NCBI GenBank assembly: GCA_020634395.1
Contig: JACKBU010000024.1
Coordinates: 1-64,000, forward strand
Direction: 5' to 3'
DNA length: 64,000 nucleotides
Source: Ardenticatenaceae bacterium
GTDB lineage: Bacteria; Chloroflexota; Anaerolineae; Promineifilales; Promineifilaceae
A program made the position numbers and the translations under genes. The notes below the pieces were generated by a model. The model searched no databases. It was not told the DNA's origin and saw only the letters and a list, made by a program, of their open reading frames with translations. Positions 1 through 8,711 of the stretch are shown piece by piece. Within the stretch, counting starts at the first letter, position 1. Each line of letters starts with the position of its first letter.

Positions 1-237
1 ACATTAAAAGCCATCGCTGCGCCGTATGGCAGCGTGAAGTTCGTGCCTACCGGCGGCATCAGCGCCGCCAACCTGGCCGACTATTTGCGCCTGACGGCCG
101 TGCACGCCTGCGGCGGCAGTTGGATGGTCGCCAAAGCGCTCATCGCCGCCGGTGATTTTGCCCAGATTACCCGGTTGTCGCGGGAAGCAGTGGCCATTGT
201 ACAAACGGTGCGGGAGCAGTCGGAGGATAAGGCATGA
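1..237 (+). CDS. eda: 2-dehydro-3-deoxyphosphogluconate (KDPG) aldolase, C-terminal part, cut by window edge
   Basis: Only the last 78 residues are present, open from base 1. The segment FVPTGGI followed by NLADYL and ACGGSWMV is the phosphate-binding end of the class I KDPG/KHG aldolase barrel. The enzyme splits 2-keto-3-deoxy-6-phosphogluconate into pyruvate and glyceraldehyde 3-phosphate in the cytosol. Its stop overlaps the ATG of the KDG kinase by 4 nt (ATGA), so the two are translationally coupled and supply consecutive steps. The catalytic lysine lies upstream of the window and cannot be checked. Confidence 0.9.
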   Translation, partial: TLKAIAAPYGSVKFVPTGGISAANLADYLRLTAVHACGGSWMVAKALIAAGDFAQITRLSREAVAIVQTVREQSEDKA

Positions 238-1280
238 ACGGCCGTATCGTCACGCTTGGCGAAATCATGCTGCGCCTGAAGTCGCCCGGTTTCGAGCGCT
301 TCTTTCAGTCGCCCACTCTGGAAGCGACGTTCGGCGGCGGCGAAAGCAACGTCGCTATCTCCCTGGCCAATTTTGGGCAGGACGCGGCCTTTGTTACCGC
401 CCTGCCCGCCAACCCGCTGGCCGATGCCTGCCTGCGCTTCTTGCGCGGCTGCGGCGTAGACACGTCTTACGTGCAGCGCAGTGGTGGGCGGTTGGGCATT
501 TACTTTCTGGAGAATGGGGCCAACCAACGGCCGTCCACCGTCGTCTACGATCGCGCCCATTCGGCCATGGCCACCGCCAGCCCGGCCGATTTCCACTGGG
601 ACCAGATTTTTGACGGCGCAGCCTGGTTTCACGTCACCGGCATCACCCCGGCGCTGAGCGCCAGCGCTGCGGAACTGGCGTTAACGGCCGTACAGGCCGC
701 CCACGCCCAGGGCGTCACGGTCTCCTGCGATTACAATTTCCGCAAAAAATTGTGGCAGTACGGCAAATCTGCCCCCGAAGTGATGGGCGAACTGGTGAAA
801 TTCGTCGACGTAGGCATCGCCAACGAAGAAGACTGCCAGCGCTCGCTGGGCGTCAGCCTCAGCGCCGGCGATTGGGAAGAGGCCGTGGCCAGCGGCGAAC
901 TGGACACGGCCCGCTACCGTGCCCTGGCCGAGAAGGTGCTGGCCGCCTTCCCGAACCTCAAAATGCAGGCCATCACGCTGCGCCAGAGCTACAGTGCCAG
1001 CCACAACGGCTGGTCGGCCTGCCTGTATGACGGCCGTGACTTTTTCCTCAGCCGTCGCTACGACATCACCAACATCGTGGACCGCGTGGGCGGCGGCGAC
1101 GCCTTTGCCGCCGGGCTGATTTATGGCCTGCATACCGGCATGGGCCATCAGGACGCACTGGATTTTGCCGTCGCCGCCTCCTGCCTCAAGCACAGCATTC
1201 CCGGCGACGTGAACCAGGTCACTGTGGCCGAAGTGACGCGCCTGATGCAGGGCGACGCCTCCGGGCGGGTACAGCGATAG
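234..1280 (+). CDS. kdgK: 2-dehydro-3-deoxygluconokinase (PfkB/ribokinase family)
   Basis: A 348-residue sugar kinase that would phosphorylate 2-keto-3-deoxygluconate to KDPG for the aldolase encoded just upstream. The N-terminus carries the PfkB opening (VTLGEIMLRL, then FGGGESNVAISLANFG). The C-terminal PfkB signature is present as DRVGGGDAFAAGLIYG, holding the GGGD anion hole and catalytic Asp. Length and motif order are normal for KdgK. The ATG start overlaps the aldolase stop. Immediately downstream lies the altronate-dehydratase-like gene, consistent with a hexuronate or acidic-sugar operon. Substrate could be another 2-keto-3-deoxy acid; the kinase family is certain, the exact sugar less so. 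Confidence 0.9.
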   Translation: MNGRIVTLGEIMLRLKSPGFERFFQSPTLEATFGGGESNVAISLANFGQDAAFVTALPANPLADACLRFLRGCGVDTSYVQRSGGRLGIYFLENGANQRPSTVVYDRAHSAMATASPADFHWDQIFDGAAWFHVTGITPALSASAAELALTAVQAAHAQGVTVSCDYNFRKKLWQYGKSAPEVMGELVKFVDVGIANEEDCQRSLGVSLSAGDWEEAVASGELDTARYRALAEKVLAAFPNLKMQAITLRQSYSASHNGWSACLYDGRDFFLSRRYDITNIVDRVGGGDAFAAGLIYGLHTGMGHQDALDFAVAASCLKHSIPGDVNQVTVAEVTRLMQGDASGRVQR

Positions 1281-1351
1281 CCGGCCAACCATTTCACGCC
1301 GTCGCCCGCCTGCCACTGGCAGGTGACAATGCGGCCATCGCCATCCGCCGA

Positions 1352-3952
1352 TTGGAGGCGGGCACGGCCGTTTCCTTACCCCACGGGCCAACCATCACCC
1401 TGCGCCACACCGTGCTGGAAGGCCACCGCTTCGCCGTGCGCCCCATCGTTGCCGGCACAGCGCCGACCTCCTGGCTGGTAGATTTTGGGGTGGCTCTGCA
1501 CGACATTGCCCCCGGCGACGTGCTGACCAATCAGGCCACCCTGGACGAGCTGCGCAGCCGCGCCCTGAACATCTCCCTGCCAGACGTACCCAACTTCGCC
1601 GACCGCTTTGCGCCCTACCACCTGGATCCGGCCACGTTTCGCCCGGCGGTCCCCCTGCCCCGCCACGACGAAATCCGCACGTTCCTGGGCTACCCACGCC
1701 CCGGCGGGCGCGGCACGGGCACGCGCAACATCATCATCTTGCTGGGCACGACGGTGCAAACGGCCGCGTTTGTGCGCGTTTTGGAAACCCGATTGAAGGG
1801 TGCAGTTAATGGCTATGCGAATATTGATGGCGTAACGGCCGTGGCCCACACCGAAGGCGGCACAGCGCAGATGCACAACCGCGACCTGGTGCTGCGCACG
1901 TTGGCCGGGTTTATGACCCACCCCAACGTGGGCGCGGTGCTGGCCGTAGACGACGGCCGTGGCCCCCTCACCAACGCCCGCCTGCAAACCTTCATGGCTG
2001 CCCACAACTACCCGCTGGCCCACGTGCGCCACGCCTTTATGACCCTCGAAGGCGGGTTCGAGGAGAGTCTGGTGCGGGCTGCCGCCATCGTCGCGGGCTG
2101 GTTGGATGAGGTGAACGGCTGCCAACGTCAGGCGCTGCCGCTGAGCGCCCTCAAAATTGCGCTGCAGTGCGGCGGGTCGGATGCCTTTTCGGGCATCAGC
2201 GGCAATCCGCTGGTGGCCGAGGTGAGCAAGGAGGTGATCCGGTACGGGGGAACGGCCGTGCTGGCCGAAACCGACGAGCTGATCGGCGCGGAACCCTATG
2301 TGCTGCAAAAGGTGCGCGACCTGGCGACCGGCGAGCGCTTTCTGGCGCAGGTGGCCCGGTTCAAGGAATGGGCCGGCTGGCATGGCGTGTCCCCGGAAGG
2401 CAATCCGTCCGGCGGCAACCGGCTGCGCGGGCTGTACAACATCGCCCTCAAATCCATCGGCGCGGCGATGAAGAAGCACCCAGACCTGCCCCTGGACTAC
2501 GCCATCGACTACGCTGAACCGCTGGGCGGGCCAGGGTTTTATTTTATGGACAGCCCCGGTAACGACCTGGAAAGCATCGCCGGGCAAGTGGCGGCAGGCT
2601 GCAACCTCATCTTTTTTGTGACCGGCAACGGCTCCATCACCAATTTCCCGTTTGTGCCTACCCTGAAAGTGGTGACGACTACGCCGCGCTACGAACTGCT
2701 GCAGGGCGATATGGACGTGAACGCCGGAGCCTATCTGGATGGCGTGCCGCTGGCCGAACTGGCAGCACAGATGCTGGATCTGACGGTGGCCACAGCCTCC
2801 GGGCAGCGGAGCGTAGGCGAACAGGCGGGTCACGCCCAGGTGCAAATCTGGCGCGATTGGGCGCAGAACGAACCGGTAAAAGTGGTGAAGGAGAAGGGAT
2901 TTGACGGCCGTCCGCTGCCCATCGCCCCGCTGCCTGCCCCCATCCCCTTTGCCTATCCCGCTTTCCGCACGGCGGCGGGCCCTGCCAGCGACCGCATGGC
3001 CCTGATTCTGCCCACCAGCTTATGCGCCGGGCAGATTGGGCGCATGGCCGCCGCCCGGTTCAATCAACTAGAACTGGGACGGGCAGCGAGCATATCCCGC
3101 TTTGTGGCCCTGGTGCATACCGAGGGCTGCGGCTCGTCGAGCAACAGCCTGGAGATCTTCGACCGCACGCTGTTGGGCTACTTGCAGCATCCGCTGGTGG
3201 CCCACGCGCTATTGCTGGAACATGGCTGCGAAAAGACCCACAACGCTTACATGCGCGCCCGGCTGGCGGAAATGGGCCTGAACCCGGCGCGGTTTGGCTG
3301 GGCGAGTATCCAGGCAGAAGGCGGCATCGAACCGGTGCTGGCCCACATGGCAGATTGGTTTGCCGCCCAGTTTGCCATCGATGCGCCGCCGGAAACGGCC
3401 GTGGCCGGGCTGGCGCAGGTACGATTGGGTCTGACGAGCGCCGGGCCGGTGCGGCCAGCGGCAGCGACCATGCTGGCGCGGTTAGCGCGGGTGATTGTGA
3501 GTGCGGGCGGCCGTGTGATTGTGCCGCAGCAGGCGTCGTTGTGGCAGTCGCCGGAGTTTGCCACGGCCGTGGGCCTGTTGGGACCCATCACCCCGACGCT
3601 GGCGTTTGCGCAAACGGCCGTGCGATCCGGCTTCCACGTCATGCAGACCTTCTCCGGGCAGTGGACGGAGGCGCTAACCGGGTTGGGAGCGACCGGGGTG
3701 GAGGTGGTGGTGGCTTATGCCGGGGAACGGCCGTTGCCGGGGCATCCGCTGGTGCCAGTGCTGACGGTTTCGGCGGAGCCAGCAGTGGTTGAACGCTGCG
3801 CCGCTGACCTGGACCTGGCGTTGAGCGCGGACGTGGCGCCGCTGCTGGATCGCGTGCAGCAAACGCTGGGCCAGGCTTATGCGCCCACCGTGCGGCGGCA
3901 GCAAAATCTATCCTTCCAGATCCCGCGCGGCCTGCTGGGGATTTCGTTGTAG
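1352..3952 (+). CDS. UxaA-family altronate/galactarate dehydratase-like protein with internally duplicated catalytic region
   Basis: Likely dehydrates a sugar acid to a 2-keto-3-deoxy acid, feeding the kinase and aldolase upstream. Numbering from TTG 1352: SAF-like N-terminus (1-85), UxaA second domain copy A (112-250), UxaA C domain copy A (about 258-510, with LQCGGSDAFSGISGNP and GGTAVLAETDEL), second domain copy B (538-665), C domain copy B (about 670-866). At 866 residues it is far longer than E. coli UxaA (about 495). Copy A of the second domain lacks all three family cysteines, while copy B keeps them (SLCAG, HTEGCGSS, EHGCEK); the C domain shows the opposite pattern. The SAF homology clearly begins upstream of TTG 1352: codons from about 1280 read AVARLPLAGDNAAIAIRRLE with no ATG, GTG or TTG in frame, so CTG 1310 or another rare start is possible. 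Confidence 0.8.
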   Translation: MEAGTAVSLPHGPTITLRHTVLEGHRFAVRPIVAGTAPTSWLVDFGVALHDIAPGDVLTNQATLDELRSRALNISLPDVPNFADRFAPYHLDPATFRPAVPLPRHDEIRTFLGYPRPGGRGTGTRNIIILLGTTVQTAAFVRVLETRLKGAVNGYANIDGVTAVAHTEGGTAQMHNRDLVLRTLAGFMTHPNVGAVLAVDDGRGPLTNARLQTFMAAHNYPLAHVRHAFMTLEGGFEESLVRAAAIVAGWLDEVNGCQRQALPLSALKIALQCGGSDAFSGISGNPLVAEVSKEVIRYGGTAVLAETDELIGAEPYVLQKVRDLATGERFLAQVARFKEWAGWHGVSPEGNPSGGNRLRGLYNIALKSIGAAMKKHPDLPLDYAIDYAEPLGGPGFYFMDSPGNDLESIAGQVAAGCNLIFFVTGNGSITNFPFVPTLKVVTTTPRYELLQGDMDVNAGAYLDGVPLAELAAQMLDLTVATASGQRSVGEQAGHAQVQIWRDWAQNEPVKVVKEKGFDGRPLPIAPLPAPIPFAYPAFRTAAGPASDRMALILPTSLCAGQIGRMAAARFNQLELGRAASISRFVALVHTEGCGSSSNSLEIFDRTLLGYLQHPLVAHALLLEHGCEKTHNAYMRARLAEMGLNPARFGWASIQAEGGIEPVLAHMADWFAAQFAIDAPPETAVAGLAQVRLGLTSAGPVRPAAATMLARLARVIVSAGGRVIVPQQASLWQSPEFATAVGLLGPITPTLAFAQTAVRSGFHVMQTFSGQWTEALTGLGATGVEVVVAYAGERPLPGHPLVPVLTVSAEPAVVERCAADLDLALSADVAPLLDRVQQTLGQAYAPTVRRQQNLSFQIPRGLLGISL

Positions 3953-3968
3953 CGTGTGCCCGCTTAAC

Positions 3969-4122
3969 AGGAGGTATAATCATGGCCGTTCATTCATCCT
4001 ACCTGATTCGAGGCGCATATGAAAAAGACGGCCGTTCTCATTTTATTGGCTTTGTTGGTGGCGATTGGTTTGTTGGTTGGCGTAAGTCGGGGGCTGCGGG
4101 CCTACGAACAGCGCCAGATTAG
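3969..4122 (+). promoter_or_regulatory. Strong Shine-Dalgarno and possible -10, followed by a 46-codon ORF overlapping the GH31 start
   Basis: AGGAGGT (3969-3975) sits 6 nt before an ATG at 3982 that opens a 46-codon ORF ending at TAG 4120-4122, out of frame with and overlapping the GH31 start at 4019. TATAAT (3975-3980) overlaps the Shine-Dalgarno and could be a -10 box, but no good -35 lies at the right distance (TTGTAG 3947 is 22 nt away). Either a leader peptide couples translation to the glycosidase, or a promoter starts a short leader. The GH31 gene has its own weaker GAGG at about 4008. Confidence 0.4.
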
Positions 4123-6250
4123 CGGCCATTTGACGGCGACGGTAGATCCGGTAACGGCCGTTACCGGCGACTTCGCTCTCACTTGGGATGGCGATAGCCT
4201 GTTTGTCACTCACAGCGGCCAGCCGGACAAATTTTTGTGGCAAAGCGTGCCCGGCGTCAGTTTTGTGAATGCGGCGCAGGGGCAGGAGCTGGTCACCGAC
4301 AAACGGGGGTCTTTTACCATTCACGATCGGGTAACGGCCGTGTGCCCCGACCAAACCCTGGACGAAATCGCGGAGACGCCGCTGGGCGTAATCTTGCGCG
4401 GCCAACTGGCGTGCAGCGGCGGCCAGACCACCCGCTACGAACTAACCTTCTTTGAAATTCAGCCCGACCACCTGCGCTTCACCCTGAAACTCGATGACCC
4501 AATCTTCAATCGCACCTACCTCACCTACGCCAGCAGCGCCGACGAACACTTTTTCGGCTTTGGCGAGCAGATTTCCTATTTTGATTTTAAGGGCAAGCGG
4601 CTGCCCATTTTTGTGATGGAACAGGGCATCGGGCGCGGCGTGCAGCCGGTGACGGCGCTGGTGAATCTGGTGGCCGGCGCGGGCGGCGATTGGACCACAA
4701 CTTATGCCGGCGTGCCCCATTATCTCACCAGCCAGATGCGCTCGTTGTTCCTGGAAACCAGCGAGTACAGCACGTTTGACATGCGCCAGGATGACCGGGT
4801 GCAGGTGGGCTTGTTCAGCGGGGAAATGCACGGCCGTATCCTCAACGGCGACTCCCCATCCGCCCTGATAGAACGGTACACCGAATACAGCGGCCGGATG
4901 CGCCCCCTGCCCGACTGGATCATGGACGGCGCGATCATCGGCATGCAGGGCGGCACGGCACGCGTGCGCGACGTGTGGGCGAAATTGCAGGCCGCCGGCG
5001 TGCCCATCAGCGCCTTCTGGCTGCAAGATTGGGTGGGCCAGCGCACCACCTCGTTTGGCAAGCAGTTGTGGTGGAACTGGCAGCTAGACCAAGACCATTA
5101 CCCCGATTGGGCGCAGTTAGTCGATGACCTGGCAGCGGCAGGCAGCCGCGTGCTCATCTACAATAATTCCTTCCTGGCCGACGTCAGCGCCAAAGCGAAC
5201 GCCGGGCGTAATCTCTTCCGCGAAGCGGCCGATTTAGGCTACCTGGTGCAAACCCAATCCGGCGACCCTTACCTGATCCAAAACACGGATTTCAACGCGG
5301 GTCTGGTAGACCTGACCAATCCGGCGGCGCGCGAATGGCTGAAAGGGGTCATTCTGGAAGAAATGGTGGGCATTGGCGCGTCCGGCTGGATGGCCGATTT
5401 TGGCGAGGCGTTCCCCTACGACGCGGTGACGGCGGGCGGCGCGGACCCATCGGCCTACCACAACCGCTACCCGGAGGAATGGGCGGCGCTCAACCGGGAA
5501 GTGATCGACGCGCTGCCCAACGGCGACGAGATGGTCTTTTTTAGCCGCTCGGCCTATACGCGTAGTCCGGGCATCAGCCCGCTGTTTTGGGCCGGCGACC
5601 AGTTGGTGACCTGGGATGCGCAGGATGGGTTGAAAACGGCCGTGACCGCCCTGCTCACCAGCGGCCTCTCCGGGTTTGCCTTCAACCACAGCGACATCGG
5701 CGGCTACACCGCCCTGACCAGTCCGGTGATGAACGTCTTTCGCGACAAGGAGCTGCTGCTGCGCTGGATGGAGGTGAATGCGTTTACGGCCGTTTTCCGC
5801 ACCCATGAAGGCAACCGCCCCGACGACAACTTCCAGATTTACAGCGATGAGGAGACGCTGGCTCACTTTGCCCGCATGGCCAGGGTGTACGCGGCGCTGG
5901 CCTTCTACCGGCAAGAGCTGGCGCAAGAGGCCGCCGCCACCGGCCTGCCGCTGGTGCGCCATCTGTTCATCCATTACCCCGACGACGCCAACGTCTACGA
6001 CCTGTCGTATCAGGAATTTATGCTGGGCCGCGATTTTCTGATTGCCCCGGCGCTGGACCCCGGCGTGGATGAGGTGTCGGTATACCTGCCAGAAGGCGAG
6101 TGGGTGCATGTGTGGACGGGGGAGGTGTTTAACGGCCGTCAAACCATTACCGTGCCCGCGCCCCTGGGCCAGCCTGGCGTGTTTTACCGCGCCGGCTCGG
6201 CGGCGGGGGCGCAGTTTATAGCCAATCTGGCGGCGGCCGGGGTGGAGTAA
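4019..6250 (+). CDS. GH31 glycosidase of the sulfoquinovosidase (YihQ-like) branch, membrane-anchored or secreted
   Basis: A retaining alpha-glycosidase of 743 residues with an N-terminal hydrophobic segment (residues 5-27), so probably exported or anchored. The catalytic core strongly resembles E. coli YihQ: nucleophile D460 in GWMADFGE and acid/base D527 in FWAGDQ, the same 67-residue spacing as YihQ D405/D472. Of the YihQ sulfoquinovose pocket set Q262, Q288, R301, W304, Y508, the equivalents here are Q310, Q336, Q349, W352 and Y563. The sulfonate-binding arginine is therefore replaced by glutamine (GKQLWW). The substrate is probably a related glucoside or acidic glycoside rather than sulfoquinovoside. 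It lies 66 nt after the UxaA-like gene, in the same direction, suggesting release of a sugar for that pathway. Confidence 0.87.
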   Translation: MKKTAVLILLALLVAIGLLVGVSRGLRAYEQRQISGHLTATVDPVTAVTGDFALTWDGDSLFVTHSGQPDKFLWQSVPGVSFVNAAQGQELVTDKRGSFTIHDRVTAVCPDQTLDEIAETPLGVILRGQLACSGGQTTRYELTFFEIQPDHLRFTLKLDDPIFNRTYLTYASSADEHFFGFGEQISYFDFKGKRLPIFVMEQGIGRGVQPVTALVNLVAGAGGDWTTTYAGVPHYLTSQMRSLFLETSEYSTFDMRQDDRVQVGLFSGEMHGRILNGDSPSALIERYTEYSGRMRPLPDWIMDGAIIGMQGGTARVRDVWAKLQAAGVPISAFWLQDWVGQRTTSFGKQLWWNWQLDQDHYPDWAQLVDDLAAAGSRVLIYNNSFLADVSAKANAGRNLFREAADLGYLVQTQSGDPYLIQNTDFNAGLVDLTNPAAREWLKGVILEEMVGIGASGWMADFGEAFPYDAVTAGGADPSAYHNRYPEEWAALNREVIDALPNGDEMVFFSRSAYTRSPGISPLFWAGDQLVTWDAQDGLKTAVTALLTSGLSGFAFNHSDIGGYTALTSPVMNVFRDKELLLRWMEVNAFTAVFRTHEGNRPDDNFQIYSDEETLAHFARMARVYAALAFYRQELAQEAAATGLPLVRHLFIHYPDDANVYDLSYQEFMLGRDFLIAPALDPGVDEVSVYLPEGEWVHVWTGEVFNGRQTITVPAPLGQPGVFYRAGSAAGAQFIANLAAAGVE

Positions 6251-6314
6251 TGAGCCAAATCAGGGATTAGGGCAGGAGATTCTTTAGGAGAGTTTGCCGC
6301 GAAGCCCAGAAAAC

Positions 6315-6348
6315 AAAAAGCCCCATCCTGACACGGATGGGGCTTTTT
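6315..6348. terminator. Bidirectional rho-independent terminator
   Basis: A 14-bp perfect stem, AAAAAGCCCCATCC paired with its complement, around a 6-nt loop (6329-6334). There are T runs on one side and A runs on the other, so it can terminate both the GH31 transcript and the convergent M6 protease transcript. Confidence 0.93.
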
Positions 6349-6398
6349 GTTACCAGGCTAAAGAGAGTCTCCTTAGCCACCAGTTCAGACAATTCATG

Positions 6399-8711
6399 CT
6401 ACTTGTTCACATGGACCTGCATGAAGTTACCCTGGGCGGAGACACTGACCACGCGAATGGTTGTGCCTGTATGCGGTACCGGCACGCTGGCCCAGCCGAA
6501 GTGGCCGATGGAGGGATCTGGCGCGACCCAGTAGCTCTGAGTATCGTCAAATTTGGGATTGGCCGACAGGCCGCCATAACAACCTTCGACGCTGTTCATA
6601 TGCAGGCACACGCTGTCTGTCCGCTCCAGCCCAAACGTAGAATCATAGGACTGGATACGCGGACGCCATACCTGGCCGTTATCGGGACGCAGCAATAGAT
6701 CAGGATGGGCATCTACCGGTAAGAAAAGCCCGCCGCAACGGCCGTTGGCGCAGTTGTCACCGACGTTATTGTCTGCGAACGACGTATCATAGTACCAGAC
6801 CAACAGGCCATCCTGGTACGGGAAGTGCTCAACCCAATTACCCAAAGCCGGGTTGTCCAGGAAACCGAAATTGTACGGACCGGTGCGCAAACCATCGTCA
6901 TAACCACGGTAATTGCGGAATTCGGCAAAGTAAGCGTTGAAGAACGATAACGTCACGGTGCTGCCGGTGCGGATGAACCCACTGTAGGACCATCCGGGAT
7001 CTGTCTCTGCACCGTCCAAAGGTTGACCGGTGATCGCAATGTCATCCACAAAGAACCCGGGATTGGCAACGGCGCCGTCTGTCCAATAGCGGAAACCGAT
7101 GGTTACGGTCTGGCCGGCATAGGCCGAAAGGTCCGCTGACAGGTCAACCCAGCCGCCCGAATTGCCCGTGATCCCATTGCCAAAGTTCTGCCCATTCGGA
7201 TTTGTATTGGTTGAAAGATTAGTGGCTACCGGCGTGCCGTTCACCGTAAGGTAAGCGTAGTCCCAGTCCAACTCAATGTTGTACTTAACCTTGGCAGCCA
7301 GCGATGGTGTGCCAGCAGGCAGCGTCACCTGGCGGCTCATGCTATTGTCCAGATCATTGCCTGAACCGGAGAAGTAGAAGTAATCACCCGAGTAGGGGTC
7401 GCCCACGGGGAATTCTACATTCTTGTCTGGCAGCAAGGCGACGAGCTGCTGCGCCTGCTTGGTATTGGTGCTGGCAGGGCCTAGTTTCAGAGAGGCGCGT
7501 TCGCCGTAGTCTACAACCTCGTAGTTTGACCAGCCGAGGTATATTTTCTCGTAGGCGCTCATGGAGATTGGCTTGGAGCCAATGCCGTCGGCCGGATTGC
7601 CTGTGCTGCCATACGAACCACTGGAATACAAGGTCCAGAAACCGGTCGAGTTTTCTGCGCCACCCGTGTTACCGGAGGTGTCATACAGGTCGGGCAGTCC
7701 CAGGTCATGACCAAATTCATGGGTGAAGACACCTACGCCGCCATTTTCTGGCTCGATGGTGTAGTCGCCAATCCAGTAATTGCTGTTACCCACGCGTACA
7801 CCGCCAAAGGAGTTTGGCCCTACACCATCGGGGCCGTTGGCGCTGTAGTAAGCGTACCAGCGATGGCTCCAGATGGCATCTGTTCCTTGGGCACCGCCGC
7901 CTGTTTCTTCGCCCTCCCCGGCGTGAACAGACTGGAAGTGATCGATGTAGCCGTCTGGCTCGTTGAAGTTGCCGTCGTTATCCATGTCATAACGGTCCCA
8001 GACGTCGAATTGGGCCAGGTAGTCGTTAATCTCGGCGGGCGTTTTGCCAGCAGTAATTTGCGCATTATACCAGGCATCAACTGAATGGTTAACGAACACC
8101 CAGGTTTGGGCACAGACGATGCCGCCGCAGTAGTTACGGCCGTATGCCGCAGCATTATAAGGAACCTGTACCCAATCGGTCACGTCGCCGTTCACTGTGT
8201 AACGATTTGATGACTCCTCGATGTAAAAATTGCGCATGGAAACAGCGCCGGGAGCCTCCGAGAAAAGCAGGTTTTCATAGTAGGCCTCGGTGAAATCCGG
8301 CGTCCAGATTGTGGTGTTGTCCACACTGCGATCTGGCTCGGGGATTTCATTGTGCAGCGGCCCAGGGATGCCCGAATAAAGGATTGGAGCTGGATGATCC
8401 TGCGGACCAAACTCAGCTATCACCGTCCAGATAGAGTCCTCACCTTCCCGCTCTAACTGAACGAACTGACCCTTGGCAACCTCTGCCACCGGGCCGTTCA
8501 CCTTACCGTTCATCTGCGAGGCTACCGCCTGCACTCTTAAAGCATTTTGCTGGTCTCCCAAGGGATGGGACGGGTTGTCATTGTTGGCGCCTTCGGGGGG
8601 AATGCCGTCAGGAATCTGGTTGGCACTGCCAGAGGCGGCCCCTACAACGGGCACAACGGCGACCAGCAACAGAGCTAAAATCAACACGATCTTTAAGTAC
8701 GCTGTTTTCAT
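6399..8711 (-). CDS. Secreted M6-family (immune inhibitor A-like) metalloprotease
   Basis: An exported zinc metalloprotease of 770 residues. It begins with a signal peptide (MKTAYLKIVLILALLLVAVV, cleavage near ASG at about 26). The propeptide-like region is followed by the catalytic domain with the zinc motif HEFGHDLGLPDLYD (about residues 327-340), an extended HExxHxxGxxD of the M6 peptidases. The C-terminal half carries beta-sandwich repeats with FVDDIAITG, typical of the MAM/jellyroll region of InhA. Start ATG 8711 is supported by AAAGGAGA 8-9 nt upstream. It shares a bidirectional terminator with the convergent GH31 gene. Likely role is extracellular protein degradation. Calcium-binding Asp-rich stretches (YDMDNDGNFNEPDGYIDH) are visible. 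Confidence 0.92.
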   Translation of the reverse strand: MKTAYLKIVLILALLLVAVVPVVGAASGSANQIPDGIPPEGANNDNPSHPLGDQQNALRVQAVASQMNGKVNGPVAEVAKGQFVQLEREGEDSIWTVIAEFGPQDHPAPILYSGIPGPLHNEIPEPDRSVDNTTIWTPDFTEAYYENLLFSEAPGAVSMRNFYIEESSNRYTVNGDVTDWVQVPYNAAAYGRNYCGGIVCAQTWVFVNHSVDAWYNAQITAGKTPAEINDYLAQFDVWDRYDMDNDGNFNEPDGYIDHFQSVHAGEGEETGGGAQGTDAIWSHRWYAYYSANGPDGVGPNSFGGVRVGNSNYWIGDYTIEPENGGVGVFTHEFGHDLGLPDLYDTSGNTGGAENSTGFWTLYSSGSYGSTGNPADGIGSKPISMSAYEKIYLGWSNYEVVDYGERASLKLGPASTNTKQAQQLVALLPDKNVEFPVGDPYSGDYFYFSGSGNDLDNSMSRQVTLPAGTPSLAAKVKYNIELDWDYAYLTVNGTPVATNLSTNTNPNGQNFGNGITGNSGGWVDLSADLSAYAGQTVTIGFRYWTDGAVANPGFFVDDIAITGQPLDGAETDPGWSYSGFIRTGSTVTLSFFNAYFAEFRNYRGYDDGLRTGPYNFGFLDNPALGNWVEHFPYQDGLLVWYYDTSFADNNVGDNCANGRCGGLFLPVDAHPDLLLRPDNGQVWRPRIQSYDSTFGLERTDSVCLHMNSVEGCYGGLSANPKFDDTQSYWVAPDPSIGHFGWASVPVPHTGTTIRVVSVSAQGNFMQVHVNK

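Noticed and set aside
1280..1352. Frameshift between kdgK and the dehydratase gene
   Set aside because: Both frames are intact, with a normal kdgK end; the issue is the start codon, not a shift.
4019..6250. Classical sulfoglycolysis (sulfo-ED) locus
   Set aside because: The GH31 lacks the sulfonate-binding Arg, and KDG kinase is not a step of sulfo-ED; no SQ dehydrogenase or lactonase was seen.
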